In this document: positions 56,147-63,132 of the stretch, one piece after another | Numbering within the stretch: position 1 is the stretch's first letter | Layout: the number at the start of each line of letters is the position of its first letter | From: an uncultured Pelagibacteraceae bacterium | GTDB lineage: Bacteria; Pseudomonadota; Alphaproteobacteria; Pelagibacterales; Pelagibacteraceae | Direction: 5' to 3' | DNA: 64,000 nucleotides | Assembly (NCBI GenBank): GCA_902568465.1 | Contig: CACFQR010000001.1 | Location: 36,525 to 100,524 of the forward strand | Made by a program: the position numbers and the translations under genes | The notes under the pieces: model-generated | Databases searched by the model: none | What the model was told of the DNA's origin: nothing | Seen by the model: only the letters and a program-made list of their open reading frames with translations

Positions 56147-56656
56147 TTAAAACTTTTTTAGAAAATTAATCATATAACTATTTGCTCCTGGATTCTTAGT
56201 TCCTAAACTAGCATTAGATATATGGTTATAAGACATTCCTAAATGCGAATTCTCCGATAAGTCAAATGACATCTTAACTTCGCTTTTAAATTCTAAAGGA
56301 TAGCCTAAATCTTTTCCATTGCCATAATTGTAATAACCTGGTGCAAAACTAGGAGTAATTTTGATAAAGCCTAGATCATATTCTGCTTGCACTCCAGTAT
56401 ATAAATAAAAAGCATTATTTTCTGTTAAAAAGCCACCAGTGATTGGAGATAATTTCCCTAATGCGCTATTTCTAAATAATTGTTCATTTTGGTGTTCTAA
56501 ACCGAACAAGCCAGCCTTTTGCTTGTTATCACTAAAATCAAACATGCCAGTATAAAAATTCAACTCTGTTTCAGAAAGATTTTCATCTGCCACAGCCTTA
56601 AAATTAAAGGATATAAGCATTAAAAAAATTAAAAAAAACTTCACCAAAAATCTCAT
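56147..56656 (-). CDS. PagL-like lipid A deacylase family outer-membrane protein
   Basis: Small predicted outer-membrane beta-barrel of 169 residues, with an N-terminal signal peptide cleaved near 'KAVA-DEN' and a C-terminal phenylalanine. Alternating strands are evident from residue 30. The motif 'YNHISNASLG' gives H145 and S147, the His-x-Ser pair of PagL lipid A 3-O-deacylases. The position matching the catalytic glutamate, 14 residues after the histidine, is asparagine in an ungapped alignment. It may be active with another residue, or be a structural relative. The gene stands alone on the minus strand, 210 bases from hspQ. Confidence 0.65.
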   Translation of the reverse strand: MRFLVKFFLIFLMLISFNFKAVADENLSETELNFYTGMFDFSDNKQKAGLFGLEHQNEQLFRNSALGKLSPITGGFLTENNAFYLYTGVQAEYDLGFIKITPSFAPGYYNYGNGKDLGYPLEFKSEVKMSFDLSENSHLGMSYNHISNASLGTKNPGANSYMINFLKKF

Positions 56657-56738
56657 AATTATAAGAACATATAGTCTTAAATAGAAAAAATAAACTAATA
56701 TTGTTGTTAATGAAATCCTTATATTTGTAAAAAAATAT

Positions 56739-56791
56739 GCCTAATTAAGAGTCAAAGAGGGAGATGAAGTTTTTAAAACTCTTAACTAGGC
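56739..56791 (-). terminator. Long hairpin followed by T-tract downstream of hspQ
   Basis: Two 14-base arms (56739-56752 and 56778-56791) pair with one mismatch. On the minus strand that mismatch becomes a G-U pair, so the fold favours minus-strand RNA. The stem is followed by ATATTTTTTT (T run 56735-56729), which is the layout of an intrinsic terminator, about 75 bases past the hspQ stop. The 25-base loop is larger than usual, so it may be the 3' end of a small RNA or processed leader. The rest of 56657-56866 contains no gene that I can see. Confidence 0.6.
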
Positions 56792-56866
56792 AATGATTTA
56801 TCTTAAAACTGCAGTTTGTCTAAGTTTTGAATAAATATTGTTAATTTTTGGGCAGTAATCTAAAAA

Positions 56867-57187
56867 CTAGTTTGATGGCCTAAAATAACCAGATCCCTTT
56901 TTACCTGTAAAAATTTCTTCTATTAAAGGATGCTTAATAGGTTCGTCAGAATCGTCGTTTACTAAATTTTGTTCTGAAACATACGCTTCATATGTTACAT
57001 CATTATTTTCAGCTAATAGATGATAAAATGGTTGATCTTTTCTTGGTCTCACATCTTTAGGAATTGACTGATACCATTCCTCTGAATTGTTAAATTCAAA
57101 ATCAACATCATATATCACACCTCTAAAATTAAAGTGCCTGTGTTTTACTATGTCTCCTATTGAAAACTTAGCTGTGCTAATTGCCAT
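56867..57187 (-). CDS. hspQ: HspQ/YccV-like heat-shock protein
   Basis: Small protein of 106 residues in the HspQ (YccV, hemimethylated-DNA-binding) family. In E. coli HspQ is a heat-inducible specificity factor for Lon protease. Family signatures are 'AKFSIGDIVKHRHFNFRGVI', 'YDVDFEFNNSEEWY', 'RPRKDQPFYHLLAEN' and 'YEAYVSEQNL'. The C-terminal 'GKKGSGYFRPSN' is also typical. It has no signal or membrane segment. Its start codon abuts a possible plus-strand start (CATATG), so promoters for the divergent yciB must lie inside this gene. Confidence 0.9.
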   Translation of the reverse strand: MAISTAKFSIGDIVKHRHFNFRGVIYDVDFEFNNSEEWYQSIPKDVRPRKDQPFYHLLAENNDVTYEAYVSEQNLVNDDSDEPIKHPLIEEIFTGKKGSGYFRPSN

Positions 57188-57277
57188 ATGAATGATCCAA
57201 AGATAAATAAATTTATAAAAAAAGCAACAGAAAAAAATACACCTGCTGACCTAGTTATGTTAATATTTTTTGAATGA
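57188..57277 (+). CDS. Possible 29-residue leader peptide before yciB
   Basis: An ATG-initiated frame of 29 codons ('MNDPKINKFIKKATEKN' then a hydrophobic end) whose TGA overlaps the yciB ATG as ATGA. It exactly fills the gap between divergent hspQ and yciB. No Shine-Dalgarno-like site precedes it and I recognise no family. It may be a coupled micro-ORF or a chance frame; the exact overlap with the next start is the only reason for listing it. Confidence 0.25.
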   Translation: MNDPKINKFIKKATEKNTPADLVMLIFFE

Positions 57278-57828
57278 ATAGATCTTTAATTAAATTTTTA
57301 GCTGATTTTGGTCCTCTTGTTCTTTTTTTTGCGATATATTTAACAAATGAAAATAATTTAAAGTTAGCTATTCCTCCTTTTATAATTGCTACAATTTTAG
57401 CTCTTGTAATAATCTACTTTCTTGAAAAAAAAATTCCAATGCTTCCATTGGTAAGTTGTATTATTATCACTTTGTTTGGTGGGCTCACCATATATTTTGA
57501 TAATAAAATTTTTTTTTATATGAAGCCTACGATCATTAACATACTATTTGCAGGAATATTATTTTTTGGAAAATATTTTACTAAAAAACCTTTATTAAAG
57601 ATTTTTTTTAAACAAGCCTTTGATTTGAAAGATGAAGGCTGGTTAAAACTTAACAACCGCTGGATTATTTTTTTTATTTTTGTAGCTTTGTTAAATGAAA
57701 TAGTATGGAGAACACAATGCCCTGAAAATGAAATTTTTTGGGTTAATTTTAAAGTTTGGGGATTATTGCCCATAACCTTTTTATTCACTGCAAGTTTAAT
57801 ACCTTTAATAAACAAATATAAATTATAA
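57274..57828 (+). CDS. yciB: YciB/septation protein A family membrane protein
   Basis: Inner-membrane protein of 184 residues with five to six helices, matching the YciB (intracellular septation protein A, once called IspZ) family. 'FLADFGPLVLFFAIYL' is the N-terminal signature; 'GWLKLNNRWIIFFIFVALLNE' and 'FWVNFKVWGLLPITFLF' near the C-terminus are also characteristic. The family affects cell-envelope integrity and division in E. coli, by an unknown mechanism. It is followed eight bases later by the DUF2794 gene. Confidence 0.9.
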   Translation: MNRSLIKFLADFGPLVLFFAIYLTNENNLKLAIPPFIIATILALVIIYFLEKKIPMLPLVSCIIITLFGGLTIYFDNKIFFYMKPTIINILFAGILFFGKYFTKKPLLKIFFKQAFDLKDEGWLKLNNRWIIFFIFVALLNEIVWRTQCPENEIFWVNFKVWGLLPITFLFTASLIPLINKYKL

Positions 57829-57836
57829 ACATAGAA

Positions 57837-58181
57837 ATGAGACATTTAAAACTAATAATAAATAACAATGAGTCAAAAAAAATAGATATTTTTTTTAACA
57901 AATTGGAGCTTAACTTAATACTAAATCTTTATGCAACAATGGTCTCGAGTGGCGAATGGAAAGATTACAGTTTAACAATTTCAAAAAAAGAAGTTAGTTT
58001 CGATGTTTACCACAGAGCTTCTGATTTTCCGATTTATAAAATTACCAAAAACTTATTTCCAAAGAATGAAAACGAAAAGTATTTAATCAAAGATGTTAAA
58101 AATATTGTAATTAATAAATCTGACAGTTTAAAAAAACTAATAAATAAGATTATCTGGAAAAAATTTAAGTTAGTGAATTAA
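57837..58181 (+). CDS. DUF2794 family protein
   Basis: Cytoplasmic protein of 114 residues. The central segment 'ELNLILNLYATMVSSGEWKDY' followed by 'FDVYHRASDFPIYKI' matches DUF2794, an alphaproteobacterial family without known function. Compared with its relatives the C-terminus is lysine-rich. No membrane segment or signal. Likely co-transcribed with yciB; convergent with the TMBIM gene with two bases between stops. Confidence 0.8.
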   Translation: MRHLKLIINNNESKKIDIFFNKLELNLILNLYATMVSSGEWKDYSLTISKKEVSFDVYHRASDFPIYKITKNLFPKNENEKYLIKDVKNIVINKSDSLKKLINKIIWKKFKLVN

Positions 58182-58183
58182 AT

Positions 58184-58939
58184 CTATCTTCTTTGACCAA
58201 AGAGTCTTAAAAGCATAATAAATAGATTAATAAAATCTAAATATAAAGTGAGCGCTCCCATAACAGCCTTTTTGCCCATAATCTCACCTGAATCACTCAC
58301 TAAATACATATTTTTTATTTTTTGTGTATCATAGGCAGTTAAACCAACAAACACTAAGACGCCAATGATCGATATAACAAAATACATCATCGTAGATTTT
58401 AAAAAAATATTAACTATTGATGCAATTATAATCCCGATTAAACCCATCATAAGAAAAGAGCCTAGCTTTGTTAAATCTCTTTTTGTTGTATATCCATAAA
58501 TACTCATTGCACCAAATGTTCCAGCGGTAATAAAAAATACACGTGTAATACTTGTGCCTGTATACACTAAAAATATTGAGGATAATGAAGCCCCCATTAA
58601 AGCTGCAAATATCCAAAAAACAGTTTGTGCTCTAGCAGCACTCATTTTTCTAATTCCAAAACTCATATAAAAAACCACTCCTAATGGAGCTAGCATTACA
58701 ACCCACATAAACGCTGAATTGTATAGAGTGTTTCCTAATGAAGTTAATCCTGAAATTGAACCGTCAGGTGTCATAACAACTGACATTTTAAATAATAATA
58801 ATGAAATTATGCCAGTTAAAAATATTCCTGAACACATATAGTTATAAACCTTAAGCATGTAAGCTCTTAAACCTTGATCTATTGCATGCGATTCAGCTGC
58901 TTTGACGTTTGAGCTTATGTTTTGTTTATTAAATTCCAT
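58184..58939 (-). CDS. Bax inhibitor-1 / TMBIM family membrane protein
   Basis: Polytopic membrane protein of 251 residues with seven predicted helices. 'LRAYMLKVYNYMCSGIFLTG' is the N-terminal signature of the bacterial BI-1/YccA/YbhL group, 'ARAQTVFWIFAALMGASLSS' is helix 3-4, and 'GLTAYDTQKIKNMY' near the C-terminus contains the conserved aspartate of the proposed pH-sensing pair. Bacterial members are proposed calcium leak channels or FtsH-interacting proteins; its role here is not known. It is divergent from the aldo/keto reductase gene, with about 84 bases for both promoters. Confidence 0.92.
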   Translation of the reverse strand: MEFNKQNISSNVKAAESHAIDQGLRAYMLKVYNYMCSGIFLTGIISLLLFKMSVVMTPDGSISGLTSLGNTLYNSAFMWVVMLAPLGVVFYMSFGIRKMSAARAQTVFWIFAALMGASLSSIFLVYTGTSITRVFFITAGTFGAMSIYGYTTKRDLTKLGSFLMMGLIGIIIASIVNIFLKSTMMYFVISIIGVLVFVGLTAYDTQKIKNMYLVSDSGEIMGKKAVMGALTLYLDFINLFIMLLRLFGQRR

Positions 58940-59023
58940 ATATAATAAATATATTGTTATTCTATGTATTTTTCAAGATATTCTAAGAAATTAATAAAAC
59001 TTTAAAATAATTTAGCTAATGCA

Positions 59024-60073
59024 ATGAACTTTAAAAAACTAGGTAAAACAGATTTAAAAGTAAGCACAATTTGTCTCGGAACAATGACCTGGGGTGAGCA
59101 AAATACACAAAAAGACGCATTTGAACAGATGAACTATGCATTAGACCAGGGAGTAAATTTTTTTGACACAGCTGAACTATACGCTGTCCCAATGAAGGCT
59201 GAAACAAGAGGAAAAACAAATCAGATTATAGGTAATTGGTTTTCACAGACCAAAAAAAGAGATAAAATAATTTTGGCAGATAAAGTAGTGGGCCCATCTC
59301 AAATGCCTTGGTTAAGACCCAATGGAGAAAAGGCATGTTTAAATAAAAAGCAAATTGATTTTGCAATTGATAGAAGTTTAAAAGATTTAAAAACTGATTA
59401 TATTGATTTATACCAAGTGCATTGGCCAGATAGACCAGTGGGTGCTTTTTCTGGAAAATTAGAATATGAGCATAAAAGTATAAATAGCTCAATAAATATT
59501 GAAGAGACGCTTGACGCTTTAAATAGTTTAGTAAAAACTGGTAAAGTAAGACATATAGGAATTTCCAACGAAACTGCTTGGGGAGTAAATCAATATTTAA
59601 AATTTTCTGAGAATAAAGAACTTGCAAGAATAGTTTCTATTCAGAATGCTTATAATTTTTTAAATAGGGGATTTGAAGTAAACTTATCAGAAATTGCAAT
59701 AAGAGAAAAAGTCGGTTTGTTAGCCTACTCGCCCCTTGCTTCAGGATACTTATCTGGAAAATACAGAAATGGAGCAATGCCCCAAAAATCAAGGATGGAT
59801 TTATTTTACGATTATTGGCCTAGGTACAGAACTATAAATTCAGAAAAAGCTATTGAGGAATATTGGAATTTAGCTAAGGAATTTAATTTAAATCTTGCCC
59901 AAATGTCAATTAAGTTTTGTGAAATTCAACCATTTGTTACCTCAGTAATAATTGGGGCAACAAAAATGGAGCAGTTGAAAACTAATATAGATAGTGTAAA
60001 CACTAATTTAGATAAGAAATTAATTAAAAAAATAGGCGAAATTCAAAAAAGGTACCCAAATCCATGTCCATAA
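59024..60073 (+). CDS. Aldo/keto reductase (Tas-like)
   Basis: NADP-dependent aldo/keto reductase of 349 residues with a TIM-barrel fold. Catalytic residues are visible: aspartate and tyrosine in 'FFDTAELYAV', lysine in 'IILADKVVGP', and histidine in 'YQVHWPDRPVG'. The cofactor loop is near 'SVIIGATKMEQLKTN'. 'MTWGEQNTQKDAFEQM' and overall length are typical of the Tas/YghZ-like subgroup with broad specificity. Its 3' end overlaps the IalB-like gene by ten bases. Confidence 0.92.
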   Translation: MNFKKLGKTDLKVSTICLGTMTWGEQNTQKDAFEQMNYALDQGVNFFDTAELYAVPMKAETRGKTNQIIGNWFSQTKKRDKIILADKVVGPSQMPWLRPNGEKACLNKKQIDFAIDRSLKDLKTDYIDLYQVHWPDRPVGAFSGKLEYEHKSINSSINIEETLDALNSLVKTGKVRHIGISNETAWGVNQYLKFSENKELARIVSIQNAYNFLNRGFEVNLSEIAIREKVGLLAYSPLASGYLSGKYRNGAMPQKSRMDLFYDYWPRYRTINSEKAIEEYWNLAKEFNLNLAQMSIKFCEIQPFVTSVIIGATKMEQLKTNIDSVNTNLDKKLIKKIGEIQKRYPNPCP

Positions 60074-60570
60074 AAAAAATTACATTAATAATTTTATTTG
60101 TATTTATATATAATTCAGCTAGCGCAGAAGAAAACTTAAAAAGTTTTGGAAAATTTAAAGACTGGGAAAGTTTCGTTTTATTAAAGGATGGGAGTAAAGT
60201 TTGTTTTGCTCAATCAACACCTATAGTAAGAGCGCCAAAAAAATTAAAAAGAGACCCATCAAGACTATTTGTTAGTTTCAGACCATCTGAAAATATAAAA
60301 GATGAAATAAGTGTAACCAATGGTTATGAATTTAAATCTAAAGCACCTGTCTCTGCAAAATCAGGAAAGAAAACCTATGATTTATTTTCAAAAGGTAGAT
60401 TTGCCTGGGTAGTTGATAGCAACGATGAAAAAAAATTAATTTCAACTATGAAAAAAGCTTCGAGACTTATGATTATTGGAAGTACTGACAAGGGCGCTGA
60501 AACTACAGACCATTACTCAATGATGGGTTTTACTAAAGCTTACAATACTACTAAAAAAAGCTGTAAATAA
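60064..60570 (+). CDS. IalB-like (invasion-associated locus B family) exported protein
   Basis: Exported protein of 168 residues with an N-terminal signal peptide ending near 'SASAEEN'. The fold pattern 'FGKFKDWESFVLLKDGSKVC' and 'FAQSTPIV' early on, and the terminal 'KKSCK' cysteine, match the IalB-like family common in alphaproteobacteria; the two cysteines could form a disulfide. Free-living members have no demonstrated role in invasion and may be envelope-stress or chaperone-like proteins. It overlaps the aldo/keto reductase gene and precedes argG by nine bases. Confidence 0.75.
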   Translation: MSIKKITLIILFVFIYNSASAEENLKSFGKFKDWESFVLLKDGSKVCFAQSTPIVRAPKKLKRDPSRLFVSFRPSENIKDEISVTNGYEFKSKAPVSAKSGKKTYDLFSKGRFAWVVDSNDEKKLISTMKKASRLMIIGSTDKGAETTDHYSMMGFTKAYNTTKKSCK

Positions 60571-60579
60571 ATAAATATA

Positions 60580-61764
60580 ATGAAAGAAAGAAAAAAGATC
60601 GTACTTGCCTATTCTGGCGGGCTTGATACCTCGATAATACTTAAATGGCTTCAAGAGAATTACAATGCAGAGGTTATAGCCTATACTGCAGATATTGGGC
60701 AAAAAATTAATAAAAAAAAAATTCTTAAAAATGCAAAGAAACTTGGAGTTAAAAAAGTAATTATCGAAAATTTAAAAGATTTATTTGTAAAAGAATATAT
60801 ATACCCAATGATCAGAGGGCACGCAATTTACGAAGGTGTTTATTTGTTAGGTACTTCTATAGCTAGGCCTTTAATTGCAAAAAGGCAGGTAATGATAGCA
60901 AAAAAATTTGGAGCTTATGCTGTTGCGCATGGTTCGACAGGCAAAGGAAACGATCAGGTAAGATTTGAACTGGGATACCATTACTTTGGACCTAAAATTA
61001 AAGTGATTGCACCTTGGAGATTATGGAAATTAAATTCACGAACGGATTTAATTAAATATGCAAAAAGAAATAGAATACCAATTCCCATGGATAAAAAAGG
61101 ATCTTCACCATTTTCTGTTGATGATAATTTATTTCATACTTCGACTGAAGGTAAGGTTTTAGAAAATCCTAAAAATGCAGCACCAGAATTCATTTATCAA
61201 AGAACAATTTCACCAGAAAAAGCTCCTGATAAAGCTTCGTATGTTTCTATAGGATTTAAAAATGGAGAGCCAATTATAGTAAATGGTAAAAAATTAAGTC
61301 CGGGAAACTTGTTGCAAAAATTAAATTTTATTGCAGGAGCAAATGGTATTGGAAGAGTTGATTTAGTGGAAAATAGATTTATAGGAATAAAATCAAGAGG
61401 TGTTTATGAGACCCCAGGCGGAACCTTGTTGATGGTTGCCCATAGAGCAATTGAGTCGGTCACTCTAGATAAACAAACTATGCATAAAAAAGATGAAATC
61501 ATGCCCCAATATTCAAAACTTATTTACAACGGTTATTGGTATTCAAAAGCAAGATTTAAACTTCAGAAAATTGTTGATCTAAAAAAAAATAAGGTAAACG
61601 GATCTGTCAAACTTAAGTTATATAAAGGTAACATCACAATAGTTTCAAGACGAACTAAAAGTAGTGCTTACTCAGTAAAAAAAGTATCTTTTGAAGAAAA
61701 TAAAACTTTTAATAAATCAAATATTGAAAAATTTATTAATTTTCATAAAAGGAAATTACGTTAA
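60580..61764 (+). CDS. argG: Argininosuccinate synthase
   Basis: Joins citrulline and aspartate with ATP in arginine synthesis. It has 394 residues. The PP-loop is 'VLAYSGGLDTSIILKWL'; 'YLLGTSIARPLIAK' and 'AHGSTGKGNDQVRFE' hold citrulline- and aspartate-binding residues; 'ENRFIGIKSRGVYETPGG' is a later signature. A normal-length, intact enzyme. Downstream it converges on the DUF2798 gene, overlapping by four bases. Confidence 0.97.
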   Translation: MKERKKIVLAYSGGLDTSIILKWLQENYNAEVIAYTADIGQKINKKKILKNAKKLGVKKVIIENLKDLFVKEYIYPMIRGHAIYEGVYLLGTSIARPLIAKRQVMIAKKFGAYAVAHGSTGKGNDQVRFELGYHYFGPKIKVIAPWRLWKLNSRTDLIKYAKRNRIPIPMDKKGSSPFSVDDNLFHTSTEGKVLENPKNAAPEFIYQRTISPEKAPDKASYVSIGFKNGEPIIVNGKKLSPGNLLQKLNFIAGANGIGRVDLVENRFIGIKSRGVYETPGGTLLMVAHRAIESVTLDKQTMHKKDEIMPQYSKLIYNGYWYSKARFKLQKIVDLKKNKVNGSVKLKLYKGNITIVSRRTKSSAYSVKKVSFEENKTFNKSNIEKFINFHKRKLR

Positions 61765-61988
61765 TTTTCTCTGGTAATTTTATCTACTAATTTCTTAGTT
61801 ATTGGAGCCATTGTAAATGCTGCAAGAATAGCAACTGGAAATGCAAATACCCAAGCTTTAAAAAATCTTGCTATATACCCATCGTCTATTCCAGTGCCAG
61901 CTGCTGTAACAACGGCACACATAATAACACTCATACCGAAAGACATTATTATCATATATAAGTTCTGAGAATATTTTTTTGGAATCAT
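61761..61988 (-). CDS. DUF2798 family small membrane protein
   Basis: Membrane protein of 75 residues with two helices (about 11-32 and 42-62) linked by a polar turn. 'MSFGMSVIMCAVVTAAG' and 'WVFAFPVAILAAFTMAPITKKLV' match DUF2798, a small family of unknown function with two repeats of a helix ending in a proline. It follows folD by six bases. Confidence 0.75.
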   Translation of the reverse strand: MIPKKYSQNLYMIIMSFGMSVIMCAVVTAAGTGIDDGYIARFFKAWVFAFPVAILAAFTMAPITKKLVDKITREN

Positions 61989-61994
61989 TATAAA

Positions 61995-62840
61995 TTATTT
62001 GTAATGGGCTTTCTTAAAACATTCAACAGTATTACTAAGTAAGCACGCAATAGTCATAGGGCCTACTCCACCAGGAACTGGGGTGATTGCTTTTGCTACT
62101 TTCGAAACTTCATCAAAATCAACATCCCCTACTATACCTGAATCTGTTTTATTAATTCCAACATCAATAACTATTGCACCTTTTTTTATCCAATCTCCTT
62201 TAACTAATTTAGGTATTCCAACTGCAGCAATAATTATGTCTGCTCTAAGACATTCTGCTTTTAGATCTTTTGTTTTCGAATGTGTAATTGTTACTGTGCA
62301 ATTTTCTTTTAAAAGTAATTGAGTCATTGGTTTTCCGTTCAAGTTAGATCGTCCAATTACTACGGCATGTTTTCCACTTAAATTTTTTTCTGCTTTTTTA
62401 AGTAATAAACTGCACCCTAAAGGTGTGCATGGAATACTACTATCATGGCCAGAAGATAGATTGCCAACATTCATGGGATGAAAGCCGTCAACATCTTTTC
62501 CATGGTCTATAGTTTCTATAACTTTTCTTTTATCAATGTGTTTCGGAAGAGGTAATTGAACTAATATGCCTGAAACTTTATCATTTTTATTAAGTTCTTT
62601 AATTTTATTTAATAGCACTTTTTCTTCTAGATCTGCAGGATATCTGATTACCTCGGAATTAAATCCAACTTCTTTTGCAAATTTTTCTTTGTTTTTAACG
62701 TAAATTTTACTCGCTGGATCTTCTCCTACTAAAATTACAGTTAGCCCTGGAACAGCGTTATATGTAGATTTAAGTTCTCCTACACTTTTTTTTAATTCTT
62801 CTCTCAGTTCTGCGGCTGTTTTTTTTCCATCAATGATCAT
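61995..62840 (-). CDS. folD: Methylenetetrahydrofolate dehydrogenase / cyclohydrolase
   Basis: Bifunctional enzyme that interconverts 5,10-methylene-THF and 10-formyl-THF with NADP. I start it at the ATG at 62840 (281 residues, 'MIIDGKKTAAELREEL'), just past the yggT stop; the upstream start at 62870 would lie inside yggT and add an untypical 'MKFLHQVYSK' lead. The catalytic lysine is in 'IYVKNKEKFAKEVGF', 'VQLPLPKHIDKRKV' is the substrate region, and 'VIGRSNLNGKPMTQLLL' binds NADP. It could act downstream of the MetF-like enzyme in the DMSP cluster to oxidise DMSP-derived methyl groups. Confidence 0.96.
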   Translation of the reverse strand: MIIDGKKTAAELREELKKSVGELKSTYNAVPGLTVILVGEDPASKIYVKNKEKFAKEVGFNSEVIRYPADLEEKVLLNKIKELNKNDKVSGILVQLPLPKHIDKRKVIETIDHGKDVDGFHPMNVGNLSSGHDSSIPCTPLGCSLLLKKAEKNLSGKHAVVIGRSNLNGKPMTQLLLKENCTVTITHSKTKDLKAECLRADIIIAAVGIPKLVKGDWIKKGAIVIDVGINKTDSGIVGDVDFDEVSKVAKAITPVPGGVGPMTIACLLSNTVECFKKAHYK

Positions 62841-62841
62841 T

Positions 62842-63132
62842 TTAGAATAAACCTGGTGCAAAAATTTCAAAAATAATATTTCTAAGAAACATTAAAAGTA
62901 AAATAAGAATTACCGGGGAAATATCTATTGATCCAAACGTTGGAATAAAGCGTCTTATTCGATTTAGAGCAGGATCGGTCATTTTATAAGTTGCATCCAA
63001 AACTGAAAACACAAATCTATTTTGTGTATTTAGTATATTAAAAGCAACCAACCAGCTTAGAACAGCATTGATAATTATAATCCATAAATAAATAGTAATA
63101 ATACTATCTAGCAAAATAAATATTGATTTCAT
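62842..63132 (-). CDS. YggT family membrane protein
   Basis: Small membrane protein of 96 residues with two helices (about 5-30 and 68-88). The repeat-like pattern 'IIINAVLSWLVAFN', 'DPALNRIRRFIPTFGSIDISP' and 'ILLLMFLRNIIF' is the YggT signature. The family is linked with osmotic tolerance, cell division or chloroplast-type envelope functions but has no settled biochemical role. Its start overlaps the MscS gene stop by four bases (ATGA), and it is one base before folD. Confidence 0.88.
   Translation of the reverse strand: MKSIFILLDSIITIYLWIIIINAVLSWLVAFNILNTQNRFVFSVLDATYKMTDPALNRIRRFIPTFGSIDISPVILILLLMFLRNIIFEIFAPGLF

Noticed and set aside
59226..59627. Minus-strand open frame of 133 codons inside the aldo/keto reductase gene
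   Set aside because: Lies wholly opposite a well-supported enzyme; leucine/glutamine/tyrosine-rich product with no motif.
62841..62870. N-terminal extension of folD
   Set aside because: Lies inside yggT and gives ten residues unlike FolD; the ATG at 62840 fits the family start.
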